A stretch of 64,000 bases of DNA from Streptomyces koelreuteriae (GCF_018604545.1 NZ_CP075896.1:4216001-4280000); one strand, 5' to 3'; positions 7,134 to 14,983 are shown, numbered from the stretch's first letter. A program made the numbers and translations. Notes: generated by a model from the letters alone, not told the origin.

Positions 7134-8936
7134 ATGACCGACAAGGACGCACGCACGCCTGCCTCCGTTCAGGACGCACAGTCCGAGGAGGCCGGGAAGT
7201 CCATCGGCTGGCACAAGGCGTATGTCGAGGGCACCCGCCCCGACCTGCGCGTGCCGGTTCGTCAGGTGCATCTCACCAACGGCCAGGCCGTCACGCTGTA
7301 CGACACCTCCGGCCCGTACACCGATCCACTCGTCGACACCGACGTCCGCAGGGGCCTGCCGCCGCTGCGCGAGAACTGGATCATCTCCCGCGGCGACACC
7401 GAGGAGTACGCGGGCCGCCCCGTCCGCCCCGAGGACGACGGCATCAAGCACACCTCGCCCCGCGGCGGCCTCCGCAACCTCGACGCCGTCTTCCCCGGCC
7501 GCCCGCGCCAGCCGCGTCGCAGCAGGGACGGCCAGGCGGTCACGCAGCTCGCGTACGCCCGACGCGGCGAGATCACACCCGAGATGGAGTACGTGGCCAT
7601 CCGGGAGAACGTCTCGCCCGAGGTGGTCCGCGACGAGATCGCCGCGGGCCGGGCCGTGTTGCCGGCCAACGTCAACCACCCGGAGATCGAGCCGATGATC
7701 ATCGGCAAGAGGTTCCTGGTGAAGGTCAACGCCAACATCGGCAACTCCGCGGTGACCTCCTCCATCGAGGAGGAGGTCGAGAAGATGACCTGGGCGACCC
7801 GCTGGGGCGCCGACACGGTCATGGACCTCTCCACCGGCCGCAACATCCACACCACGCGTGAGTGGGTGCTGCGCAACTCCCCCGTCCCCATCGGCACCGT
7901 GCCGCTCTACCAGGCCCTGGAGAAGGTCGACGGCCGCGCCGAGGACCTGACCTGGGAGGTCTACAAGGACACGGTCATCGAACAGGCCGAGCAGGGCGTG
8001 GACTACATGACGGTCCACGCGGGCGTGCGCCTGGCCTATGTGCCGCTGACGGCCAACCGCAAGACGGGCATCGTCTCCCGCGGCGGCTCGATCATGGCCG
8101 CCTGGTGCCTCGCGCACCACCGGGAGTCGTTCCTGTACGAGCACTTCGAGGAGCTCTGCGAGATCCTCGCCGCCTACGACGTCACGTACTCGCTCGGCGA
8201 CGGCCTGCGGCCCGGCTCGATCGCGGACGCCAACGACGAGGCGCAGTTCGCGGAGTTGCGCACTCTCGGGGAACTCAACCGGATCGCCAAGCGTTTCAAC
8301 GTACAGACCATGATCGAAGGCCCGGGCCATGTCCCGATGCACAAGATCAAGGAGAACATCGACCTTCAGCAGGAGATCTGCGATGAAGCTCCGTTCTATA
8401 CGCTCGGCCCGCTGACCACGGACGTCGCGCCGGCGTACGACCACATCACCTCCGGCATCGGTGCTGCGATGATCGCCTGGTGGGGCACGGCCATGCTGTG
8501 CTACGTCACCCCCAAGGAGCACTTGGGCCTGCCGAACCGTGACGACGTCAAGACCGGTGTCATCACCTACAAGATCGCCGCCCACGCGGCCGATGTCGCC
8601 AAGGGGCACCCGGGCGCCCAGGAGTGGGACGACGCGCTGTCCGACGCCCGCTTCGAGTTCCGCTGGGAGGACCAGTTCAACCTGGCCCTCGACCCGGACA
8701 CGGCACGGGAGTTCCACGACGAGACCCTGCCGGCCGAGCCCGCCAAGACGGCTCACTTCTGCTCGATGTGCGGTCCCAAGTTCTGCAGCATGAAGATTAG
8801 CCAAAGCATCACAGAGCGGTTCGGTGGCGCGGCGGCTGAGGGAGCCTCGTCCGAGGAGATCGCTGAGGGGATGCTCCAGAAGTCGAAGGAGTTCGCCGAG
8901 GCAGGCAATCGGGTGTACCTGCCGATCGCCGACTGA
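7134..8936 (+). CDS. thiC: Phosphomethylpyrimidine synthase ThiC (3' end supplied by the mobile element)
   Basis: The 600-residue protein is the radical-SAM enzyme that converts aminoimidazole ribotide to hydroxymethylpyrimidine phosphate in thiamine synthesis. The C-terminal cluster motif FCSMCGPKFCSM (Cys spacing CX2CX4C for the [4Fe-4S] cluster) is intact. The ATG follows the riboswitch and its GGGAG site. Codons from SMKI (8787) onward come from the integrated element: the tail reads ISQSITERFGGAAAEGASSE and ends NRVYLPIAD. The displaced host tail, ISQDIRREHGG..., lies at 20909-21041. The open frame is unbroken, so a working ThiC is expected in the integrated state. Confidence 0.97.
   Translation: MTDKDARTPASVQDAQSEEAGKSIGWHKAYVEGTRPDLRVPVRQVHLTNGQAVTLYDTSGPYTDPLVDTDVRRGLPPLRENWIISRGDTEEYAGRPVRPEDDGIKHTSPRGGLRNLDAVFPGRPRQPRRSRDGQAVTQLAYARRGEITPEMEYVAIRENVSPEVVRDEIAAGRAVLPANVNHPEIEPMIIGKRFLVKVNANIGNSAVTSSIEEEVEKMTWATRWGADTVMDLSTGRNIHTTREWVLRNSPVPIGTVPLYQALEKVDGRAEDLTWEVYKDTVIEQAEQGVDYMTVHAGVRLAYVPLTANRKTGIVSRGGSIMAAWCLAHHRESFLYEHFEELCEILAAYDVTYSLGDGLRPGSIADANDEAQFAELRTLGELNRIAKRFNVQTMIEGPGHVPMHKIKENIDLQQEICDEAPFYTLGPLTTDVAPAYDHITSGIGAAMIAWWGTAMLCYVTPKEHLGLPNRDDVKTGVITYKIAAHAADVAKGHPGAQEWDDALSDARFEFRWEDQFNLALDPDTAREFHDETLPAEPAKTAHFCSMCGPKFCSMKISQSITERFGGAAAEGASSEEIAEGMLQKSKEFAEAGNRVYLPIAD
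8786..8797 (+). other. attL core of the thiC-integrated element
   Basis: CAGCATGAAGAT is shared with 20909-20920; outside it the two sites differ except for CT three bases upstream. It covers the thiC codons for S-M-K-I just after the last cluster cysteine. The left flank is host DNA and the right flank is element DNA. The exact crossover dinucleotide cannot be fixed from this sequence alone. Confidence 0.88.
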
Positions 8937-8990
8937 GCCTGAAGCGCTGGAGTCAACGGCTCGCGGGAAGTGCGACTACTGCGAAGCGAC

Positions 8991-9019
8991 GGGCCGGAAC
9001 CGCAGCTTGGGTCCGGCCC
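8991..9019 (+). terminator. Terminator after thiC, carried on the element
   Basis: GGGCCGGAAC at 8991-9000 pairs with GTCCGGCCC at 9011-9019 (one bulge, loop of about 10 nt), 55 bp after the thiC stop. Being inside the element, it comes along with the replacement thiC tail and would stop thiC transcription from entering the element. Confidence 0.65.
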
Positions 9020-9138
9020 GCGCTGACACCATGTACCACTGGCCGCATGTGCAGCGCTGCCCTGACTGGTTTGGCGTGGGCGGAGGTCTGACGGGCGTCG
9101 CCGTTGACCGGCTGCCCGGCCGGTGTACCGGTGAGGCC

Positions 9139-9777
9139 TCAGAGGCGCTTCGCTGGGGCAGGCTGCCGCGCACCCCGGCCATGCCACCAGCTCCACACTG
9201 TATGACCCACGAGAAGCACGACGGCCACGGCCGAGAGCACGCGAACCGAAGCCCACACTATTTCGGCGACTCGGCCCTGCGAGTCGCCCACCTCTGCTGC
9301 CAGCCGCTGGGAGGCCTCAAAGAAGGCGATCAACGGGACAAGCAGGCGGAACCCTAGACCGCCGATGCCGGGCATTCTGGCCATACTCCCCAGGAGCCCA
9401 ACGGGCGCACCGAAGGCGAAAGCCGCTACCCCCCAGAACACGGCCCTGGAGGGGAGGCCATCGCCCGCACCAGAGATGACGTGTCCCCCGGCCGGAACCG
9501 CGGGGATCAGAAACTTGAAAAGATAATATACGGCTACGCCTACTGCCAATGCCGAGGACGCCAGCAATGATGCCTCGACTCTTGACCGCCGGGAGTAACC
9601 GATCAGGAAGGCGAAGCATGCCCACGACCATCCCACAGAAAATACGACGCCTACGGCCTGGCAGACCGGGTTGTCGAATTTGCTCGCGAATGGGCCGACA
9701 GCGCCGAGGAGCGCACCTGCCACGAGAACTGTCGCAATACGAGCGATGCGACAAGGCGTAAATTGTGGGATTTTCAT
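9139..9777 (-). CDS. Membrane protein, possible immunity/export partner of the lactococcin-972-like protein
   Basis: The 212-residue protein begins MKIPQFTPCRIARIATVLVA and has about five or six hydrophobic segments (IATVLVAGALLGAVGPFA, AVGVVFSVGWSWACFAFL, ASSALAVGVAVYYLFKFLI, AVFWGVAAFAFGAPVGLLG, VLSAVAVVLLVGHTVWSWW). It ends in a basic tail. I do not recognise the family. It is the second gene of a leftward pair, starting 72 bp after the stop of the bacteriocin-like gene, and codon bias is weak for Streptomyces. Lactococcin-972 loci usually pair the peptide gene with a membrane protein, so an immunity role is inferred. Confidence 0.7.
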   Translation of the reverse strand: MKIPQFTPCRIARIATVLVAGALLGAVGPFASKFDNPVCQAVGVVFSVGWSWACFAFLIGYSRRSRVEASLLASSALAVGVAVYYLFKFLIPAVPAGGHVISGAGDGLPSRAVFWGVAAFAFGAPVGLLGSMARMPGIGGLGFRLLVPLIAFFEASQRLAAEVGDSQGRVAEIVWASVRVLSAVAVVLLVGHTVWSWWHGRGARQPAPAKRL

Positions 9778-9849
9778 GACCCTACTCTGTGGCAATTTCT
9801 CACGCTGAGAAAATCCGCCCCCGGCGGTGGCCGCCGGGAGCGGACGGAA

Positions 9850-10308
9850 TTAGTACTTAGCGTAGTAGGTCTTGCACGTGTACGCTGCGCCCGCGGTCAT
9901 ATTGGCGTAAGACCACTTGCCCTTGGCCTCCACAGCCTTGTTCGACCCCCCAGCCAGCTCCACGGTCGACCCATGCATCACCTTGGAGTGGTAGTAATTC
10001 GAGTAGCAGTACTGGCCATCGCCGGTGAGGTTCTTCCCGTAGCTCCAAGTTCCGCCACCAATTTCGAGGACGGTCTTCGGCCGGATGCCTCCCGTGGAGC
10101 CAGCCGTGAACTCCACTACGCCCCATTCCTTGGGGTCTCCCAGCGCGGCAGGCGGCTGGGTGCCGTCACCCCTGGTGTGGGCAGTGACGGTGACCGCGCC
10201 AGCGGTCGGCGCCTGGACGCTGTCCGCAGTGGCCGGGCCGGCAAGGGTGCCCGCAGCCAGGAACCCACCCGCAATAGCAAAAGCTATGGACCTACCGGAT
10301 GCCTTCAT
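9850..10308 (-). CDS. Lactococcin-972-family secreted bacteriocin-like protein
   Basis: The 152-residue protein has a Sec signal peptide (MKASGRSIAFAIAGGFLAAG, cleavage likely after GPATA). A linker follows, then a C-terminal domain of about 70 residues: EIGGGTWSYGKN, YCYSNYYHSKVMHGSTVELA, AKGKWSYANMTAGAAYTCKT. The GGGTW-YG, YSNYYH...HGS and KW-A pattern is that of the lactococcin 972 family. The founding member inhibits septum formation by binding lipid II. The start at 10308 is set by the signal peptide and a GGGAGGGG site upstream. It is cargo on the element; activity is untested and the linker is longer than in classical members. Confidence 0.82.
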   Translation of the reverse strand: MKASGRSIAFAIAGGFLAAGTLAGPATADSVQAPTAGAVTVTAHTRGDGTQPPAALGDPKEWGVVEFTAGSTGGIRPKTVLEIGGGTWSYGKNLTGDGQYCYSNYYHSKVMHGSTVELAGGSNKAVEAKGKWSYANMTAGAAYTCKTYYAKY

Positions 10309-10896
10309 GTGATTCCCCTCCCGTGATGCCCCCGTCGCGGGGGCTGCGGATGGATCTTCCCCCAACCCGCACATCCTGGTAAAGAGACGCTAAAACACTT
10401 GGCCAAAAAGCGCCGACGATGGATGTGTGAGATTTGCATACCCACTCGATGGTTAGTTCCGCTTCCTCGTAATGGTCGTTTGAGTGTGTAATGTCCGGCA
10501 TGCTGGACTGGTGCCGCCCCGCTCCATCCGTGAGCAGGGCGGGCAGTGAGGTCGGAGGCGTACCGTAGGCCGATTCGCCATCCCGGGCAGGACGATCTAT
10601 GCCGGCTACGTCAGGGAACGCCTCAAGCGCCTCCTCCAGTCGGCTACCTGATCGAGGTGTACATGTGCGCGTACGAGCCGGCGCCCCCATCAGCCACCGC
10701 GCTGTGGCATATCAACTCATCCCATTGAAGATGCTGGTGAGTAGTAGGCGTGGTCGGGGATGTTGTACCTGCCATCGCCTATCGCATGAGCCTCTGCGCC
10801 TTCGGTACGGTCGTGGTCGTGTCTGGCGCACGTCGGGTTGGTCACCCGTAGGCATGCGCCAGTTGATCGCGCGCGACTAGGGGAGCTGGTACGGGC
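10309..10896. other. Non-coding stretch between divergent cargo genes
   Basis: This 588-bp region has no convincing gene. Its first 190 bases are AT-richer than the surroundings and must hold the leftward promoter of the bacteriocin-like gene and perhaps the rightward promoter of the phosphotransferase gene. At about 10580-10650 a short rightward frame reads GRTIYAGYVRERLKRLLQSAT before a stop codon. It looks like a gene remnant, but I cannot assign it. Confidence 0.45.
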
Positions 10897-11811
10897 ATGG
10901 CGCTTGACGCTGCTCGATCGCAAGAGGGGTTCACTTCGACGAGGGCCGCGCAGGTGATGAGCGCGGCCTGCCTGGCGGCCGGGTTGGACGACAGAGGGGC
11001 AGAGCTGATCCGGCTGGGAGAGAACGCGCTCTTCCGCCTGGACGCAGAGCCAGTGATCGTGCGAGTGGCGCGGGGAGAACCGTGGCTGCCCAAGGCACGC
11101 GTTGAGGTTGCGGTGTCACAGTGGTTGGCCGAGGAAGGGTTTCCTGCCGCGCGCCTGGTCGACGGGCTGGAGCAGCCGTTTCTGATCGATGGCCACCCGG
11201 TGACCTTCTGGCGGCTCATCGTCGAGGACAGCCGTAAGGCCACGTATGGGGAACTCGGCGGCATCTTGCGGGACCTGCACTCCATGACGTTGCCCGTTGG
11301 CCTGGAGCTGCCCTCGTTCAACCCCTTCGACAAGCAGGAACTGCGGATCAGCCAGGCAGCGATCCCGGAAGATGACAGGGTTTTCCTCCGCAAGCGGTGG
11401 AGTGAGCTGCGTGACCAGTTCGAGGGCTTGCGGTTCGAGACGCCCAAGGGGCCGGTCCACGGTGATGCTCACGTGCAGAACCTCATGGTGAACGACCGGG
11501 GGGAAGTCATCCTGATCGACTTCGAGGCATTCTGCTTCGATCGCCCTGAGTGGGACCTAATGGTTACGGCCACGGAGCACCACAGTCTGGGGTGGCAGAC
11601 CGACGAGCAGTACGCCGACTTCGTGAGGGCGTACGGGCGCGACCTGCACGACTGGCACGGCTACGACACGCTCCGGCGGCTCCAAGAGTTCGGCATGACC
11701 ACGTGGCTGATGCAGAACGTGCAGGAGAACGAGGGGACGGCGGCCGAGTACCGCCGGCGCATCGCAGCCTTGCGGAACGATGATGCGCCGCGCGACTGGC
11801 GTCCCTGTTAG
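10897..11811 (+). CDS. Phosphotransferase-family (APH/choline-kinase fold) protein
   Basis: The 304-residue protein has the kinase-like fold of PF01636. The N-lobe lysine region may be FRLDAEPVIVRVARG. The catalytic loop GPVHGDAHVQNLMVNDRGEV carries the family's HGDxxxxN motif, and EVILIDFEAFCFDRPEWDLM holds the metal-binding D. Family members phosphorylate small molecules such as aminoglycosides, macrolides, choline or sugar amines. The substrate here is unknown and a resistance function should not be assumed. It is convergent with the XRE gene (stops 4 bp apart). The phosphotransferase, XRE and ATPase set is one I associate with Streptomyces integrative elements. Confidence 0.85.
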   Translation: MALDAARSQEGFTSTRAAQVMSAACLAAGLDDRGAELIRLGENALFRLDAEPVIVRVARGEPWLPKARVEVAVSQWLAEEGFPAARLVDGLEQPFLIDGHPVTFWRLIVEDSRKATYGELGGILRDLHSMTLPVGLELPSFNPFDKQELRISQAAIPEDDRVFLRKRWSELRDQFEGLRFETPKGPVHGDAHVQNLMVNDRGEVILIDFEAFCFDRPEWDLMVTATEHHSLGWQTDEQYADFVRAYGRDLHDWHGYDTLRRLQEFGMTTWLMQNVQENEGTAAEYRRRIAALRNDDAPRDWRPC

Positions 11812-11814
11812 CTG

Positions 11815-13188
11815 TTACTCGTCCTCGTCCAGACGGGCGAGCGCTTCGTTCACCTGCTCATTGAAGGCCACGACGGCGGGGTTGGCCGCGTACGCACTGA
11901 CCTCCGCCCGAAAGTCGGATACGTAGCGCTGGAAGCGGGAGGACTGGAGGGAGTCGCCGCCGTCCACGGCAAGGCTGGCTGTGGTGACGGCGGCTTCCAA
12001 CTCTCCGTTCAGGAGCTGGCTCTGTGCGAGCACCATGCGACAGAAACCGAGGGTGCGGGCGTACTGCGGGTCAGTGCTGTCCACAGCGCGCTGTGCGTGC
12101 TCGACCGCTTCACGGCGCATCCTCAGATCGCGGAAGCAGTGGCAGAACTCGCCCAAGAGTTCCGCGTCGTCGAAGTAGCTCAACCACAGTGGGTCCTCGG
12201 CACCGTCAGCGCGCTCGAAGTGGCGCTCAGATTGGTTCATGGCGAGTGACGCCCCGGTGAGATCACCCGCGTTGGAGAGCGCTCGGGCTTCCATGGCCCA
12301 GTAATTCGCCATGGCACGCGGGGTCGCTCGGCCCTTGGCGCCCTCGACTGCTGCGCGGGCTAGCTGGATGGCCTGGGCGTGGTTGCCGAGATAGTTCGCC
12401 TGGTGGCTGAGGTTGCCGAGGATGCGGGCGCCGAACATGCGGTCGTCGATGACCTGGGACAGTCGCAGAGTCGACGTGAGATAGCGGTGGGCGAGTGGGT
12501 GGTTGCCGGAGTCGTATGCGGTCCACGCGAGCAACTGGGAGACCTCGGCGGCGGCGCCGAACAAGGCCGTGCCTACCTTCTCGCTGTAGCTGGCGCTGAG
12601 CAGAGGCAAGACCTCATGGCGGAAGTAGTGACGCAGTGCCTTGTGGCCGTGGCCTCCGCCGTACTTGAAGTCGAGTTGCATGAAGGTGGCGGCGGCGTCC
12701 CTGATTGCCCGGACGTCGCGCATGCCGACTCGCTGCTGAGCGGGCTTGTCGGTCTGGATGCCGTCCGGGCGCGCGATCATCCAGGACAGGACGGCGGAGC
12801 TGAGATCTGAGTCCGAGACGATCAGTTGCTCGGATGTGACGGTGTCGGCCCGTTCCTGGGCGAGTCCATCCAGCATCGACAGCACGTCGGGGACCGTACT
12901 GGGATAACCGAGCGGTTCTGGAGTGGCCGGCCGTGTGTGATCGAAGAAGCCGAGATCACCGGGAGCGATGCGGCGGCCGAGTTTGGCGCTCAGTACGTCG
13001 GCCATGAGTGCCGCTGTCTGAGGCTGGATGCCCGCGCCGTCCCGCCATCGCTGTACTGATACGTGCGTTGTTCCAAGACTGATGCCGCGCTGAGCGGCGG
13101 CGTCCTTCATGCGCTTCGCCAGGCCCTTGTTCGAGACCTTCGCCTCGTCCATGACGGCGATTAACTGCGCGTTCGGCTCTCGGCTCAT
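11815..13188 (-). CDS. XRE-type HTH regulator with C-terminal TPR-like domain
   Basis: The 457-residue protein has an N-terminal helix-turn-helix of XRE type in the first 80 or so residues (VSNKGLAKRMKDAAAQRGIS, VSVQRWRDGAGIQPQTAALM). The remaining 350 residues are helical repeats with TPR character (FGAAAEVSQLLAWTAYDSGN, HPLAHRYLTSTLRLSQVIDD, FGARILGNLSHQANYLGNHA). This architecture is common in Streptomyces quorum-sensing-like and plasmid regulators. It is divergent from the ATPase gene across 210 bp that contain two palindromes, likely operators. Ligand unknown; probably a cytoplasmic DNA-binding repressor. Confidence 0.87.
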   Translation of the reverse strand: MSREPNAQLIAVMDEAKVSNKGLAKRMKDAAAQRGISLGTTHVSVQRWRDGAGIQPQTAALMADVLSAKLGRRIAPGDLGFFDHTRPATPEPLGYPSTVPDVLSMLDGLAQERADTVTSEQLIVSDSDLSSAVLSWMIARPDGIQTDKPAQQRVGMRDVRAIRDAAATFMQLDFKYGGGHGHKALRHYFRHEVLPLLSASYSEKVGTALFGAAAEVSQLLAWTAYDSGNHPLAHRYLTSTLRLSQVIDDRMFGARILGNLSHQANYLGNHAQAIQLARAAVEGAKGRATPRAMANYWAMEARALSNAGDLTGASLAMNQSERHFERADGAEDPLWLSYFDDAELLGEFCHCFRDLRMRREAVEHAQRAVDSTDPQYARTLGFCRMVLAQSQLLNGELEAAVTTASLAVDGGDSLQSSRFQRYVSDFRAEVSAYAANPAVVAFNEQVNEALARLDEDE

Positions 13189-13249
13189 GCTCCCCTGCCA
13201 ACCCGAGAATGACGGCGAGTGTTCATCGTGTCACAGCAGTATCAGCCTT

Positions 13250-13298
13250 GGGGGTTCATTGATGAACCCCCTTTGCCTTTGCCGGTGTTCACGTGAAC
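13250..13298. promoter_or_regulatory. Two palindromic operator candidates between the XRE and ATPase genes
   Basis: 13250-13271 is a perfect inverted repeat with arms GGGGGTTCAT and ATGAACCCCC around a 2-nt centre. 13287-13298 is the perfect palindrome GTTCACGTGAAC. Both share the half-site GTTCAy, repeated again at about 13220 and 13304. The placement between divergent genes suggests operators for the XRE regulator. Confidence 0.55.
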
Positions 13299-13397
13299 CC
13301 CCTGGTGAACGCTCCCGGTCACGCCCTTCTCGCCGTGTACTGGCTTGCGTGAAGCAAGCGGTGCCGTGAGAGCCGCGGGGCCTCGGAAGGGGAAGTG

Positions 13398-13955
13398 ATG
13401 GATGCGGGGAAGACTGAACGGTTGGCGGGTGAGCTTGACGCGTACGCGCACTGGTTCGTGCGACCGGAGCCGTCCTTCGACGGGCACTTCCTGACGTTGA
13501 CGCTCTTCGCCGAGTTCGGTGACACAGCGCGCGTCGCTCGCGACATGACGGCTGTGTTCCTCCGGGGCGCTGGTGCCGATGCCATCGTGGGTGACGCCCA
13601 GTTGGTGGTCTCCGAACTGGTCGGGAACGTGGTGAACCATGCCGTGCCGGACCGGCACCTGTCCTCCCCCGGTGCCTGCCGACGCATCGACGTGATCTTC
13701 AAGATGTTCCCGAAGTGGCTCTTCATCGGTGTCGCTGATGAGGACTCGACCCCTCCGCTGCTTCCGACGGGGGAGGTGTTCTCTCCGGGGTTGCTCGGAG
13801 ACCTGTCTGAGGCGGTGCTGCCCGACACCGGTCGGGGACTCCTCATCCTTCAGCGTCTGACGGCGGCGATCTGGTGGACGCCGGAAGAGCGCGGCGGAAA
13901 GACGGTCTGGTGTCGCTTCGATCTGAACGACGAGGTGGAGCCGGTACCGCACTGA
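13398..13955 (+). CDS. HATPase_c-type ATP-binding protein (anti-sigma-like)
   Basis: The 185-residue protein has the GHKL fold seen in RsbW-type kinases: N-box GDAQLVVSELVGNVVNHAVP, G1 box IGVADEDSTPPLLPT (degenerate) and G2 box LPDTGRGLLILQRLTA. Such stand-alone ATPases are abundant in Streptomyces and usually bind regulators of sigma factors. The ATG at 13398 is preferred to the GTG at 13395 for spacing from GGAAGG. It diverges from the XRE gene and may be controlled by it. Confidence 0.82.
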   Translation: MDAGKTERLAGELDAYAHWFVRPEPSFDGHFLTLTLFAEFGDTARVARDMTAVFLRGAGADAIVGDAQLVVSELVGNVVNHAVPDRHLSSPGACRRIDVIFKMFPKWLFIGVADEDSTPPLLPTGEVFSPGLLGDLSEAVLPDTGRGLLILQRLTAAIWWTPEERGGKTVWCRFDLNDEVEPVPH

Positions 13956-14104
13956 TGATCTCCGGGCTGCCGTCCTCGTGTCGCTCTTTCGCGATCAGGA
14001 GCGAGCGGCGGCCCGGTAACCGGCCGAAGTCTGACCCCTTCGGCCAGGGCGCGGCTCCTCCGGGCTTCTGGGAGCTCCCCTCCACACCGGAGGGCCGCGC
14101 CTGA
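13955..14104 (+). CDS. Possible small ORF coupled to the ATPase gene
   Basis: An ATG overlapping the ATPase stop (TGATG) opens a 49-codon frame starting MISGLPSSCRSFAIRSERRP and ending before a strong terminator. There is no family I recognise and the composition is unremarkable. It may be a chance frame; the stop-start overlap is the only positive sign. Confidence 0.25.
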   Translation: MISGLPSSCRSFAIRSERRPGNRPKSDPFGQGAAPPGFWELPSTPEGRA

Positions 14105-14120
14105 CAACCACAAACCGAGA

Positions 14121-14205
14121 CCGGGCCACCCCATCAGCCCTGGAAAGCGAAGGGTGGCCCGGCTGGGAACGCGGCGGTTCCCGGTGCCTGATGGTACCGG
14201 GGCCG
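14121..14205 (+). terminator. Two consecutive hairpins, likely transcription terminators
   Basis: CCGGGCCACCC at 14121-14131 pairs perfectly with GGGTGGCCCGG at 14152-14162. A second hairpin at about 14171-14205 pairs GGCGGTTCCCGGT with ACCGGGGCCGCC (one bulge). They follow the ATPase gene and precede the next small gene. Confidence 0.65.
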
Positions 14206-14276
14206 CCGTGCTGCGTTTGCGCCCTGGTCCAAGGAAGTTGACGATCCGTTACTAGATCAGGGCAGAGGTGGCAAAC

Positions 14277-14573
14277 GTGACTGGCTCGGGTGAGGACTGG
14301 CTGAGCGACGGTCTGAACGTGACGGGCGCGGACTCCGGGCTCTGGGTGTCCGGCGTCGACTACATCGCGGGATGGCGTGAGGCACGAGTGGCGGCCGATC
14401 GACTGAACCGGGCGCTCCTGAGCGTGGGTTTCGAGCTGTCCACCGTACGGGCCGTCGCCTCGACGAACGAGGATGGACGCGGTGTGGTGCGGCTGGCGGG
14501 CTGGCCGGACGCTGTGGATCGCCTCGCTCAGCTCCTGGGGGTGCGCTCGGACGGCGACGGTGGTGCAGCATGA
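14277..14573 (+). CDS. Small hypothetical protein of the element
   Basis: A 98-residue frame starts MTGSGEDWLSDGLNVTGADS, with a middle segment EARVAADRLNRALLSVGFEL and an Asp/Gly-rich end. No family recognised. The GTG at 14277 has AGAGG 8 nt upstream and is preferred to the in-frame GTG at 14268, whose codon overlaps that site. Codon use is Streptomyces-like. It stands alone between a terminator pair and the long palindrome. Confidence 0.6.
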   Translation: MTGSGEDWLSDGLNVTGADSGLWVSGVDYIAGWREARVAADRLNRALLSVGFELSTVRAVASTNEDGRGVVRLAGWPDAVDRLAQLLGVRSDGDGGAA

Positions 14574-14611
14574 GGCGCCTTTTCGCTGGTGAGCGGGGCA
14601 CTTGGGCACGT

Positions 14612-14783
14612 CGCCGGCCGCAGAGACTTTGGGCTGGAGCTGCCATGGGGCGAGTGAACAGGGGGCCTTACGCTGGCCCGGCGAATCGGGCAGGCAGTTG
14701 CCCTGCCCGTTGTAGTGCCCGATTGGCCCCCTGTTCTTCGAGGCTCGCCCCGTGGTGGCTGCCTAAAGTCTCGGAGGCCGTCG
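14612..14783. repeat. Nested imperfect palindrome of about 170 nt (candidate single-strand origin or structured RNA)
   Basis: Four stems stack in register. 14612-14634 pairs with 14761-14783 (19 of 23). GGGGCGAG at 14647-14654 pairs with CTCGCCCC at 14744-14751, extended outward with a bulge. GAACAGGGGGCC at 14656-14667 pairs perfectly with 14725-14736. AATCGGGCA at 14684-14692 pairs with 14716-14724. A side hairpin and an apical GGCA/TGCC fill the top. The region is non-coding and lies within a rolling-circle-type element. Single-strand origins such as sti of pIJ101 are large non-coding imperfect palindromes, so an sso-like role is inferred. Confidence 0.7.
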
Positions 14784-14889
14784 ACCCCCAGCCCGCCACG
14801 CCCCTGCCCGTGACAGCGGGTCGACGCCATGACTCCTTGGGCGTGCTGTGGGCGGGGGCGCCCGGCGACCGGCCGGGACCGGCGTCCAC

Positions 14890-14945
14890 GCCGCACGCCC
14901 GGCCGGGGCGGCCGGGCGGCCCGGCGCGCCGCAGGCGCGCCCTTG
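14890..14945. terminator. GC-rich hairpins after the GntR gene
   Basis: Short nested inverted repeats (GGGCGCGCC-type and CGGCCGGG-type, for example GGCGCGCCGCAGGCGCGCC at about 14923-14941) lie just beyond the stop of the leftward GntR gene. They could terminate its transcript. No U-tract is present. Confidence 0.45.
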
Positions 14946-14983
14946 AGGAAGTAGAGGCTGTTTCGACCGATGCTGGTTGTCGC

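Noticed and set aside
7050..8804. A 584-codon open frame on the minus strand opposite thiC.
   Set aside because: Antisense shadow of thiC; no domain, Val/Leu/Asp-rich low-information sequence.
8936..9139. Considered that the element used a tRNA gene as its attachment site, as most AICEs do.
   Set aside because: No tRNA lies at either end; the shared repeat and split coding sequence point to thiC, and the integrase is of the serine class.
10292..10690. A minus-strand 132-codon frame between the bacteriocin-like and phosphotransferase genes.
   Set aside because: It overlaps the true start and signal peptide of the lactococcin-972-like gene in another frame, has no recognisable domain, and its codon bias is poor.
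10897..11811. Considered calling the phosphotransferase an aminoglycoside-resistance gene.
   Set aside because: Only the general fold and catalytic loop are visible; nothing fixes the substrate.
13242..13952. A 236-codon minus-strand frame opposite the element ATPase gene.
   Set aside because: It would cross the operator palindromes and is antisense to a protein with recognisable N and G boxes.
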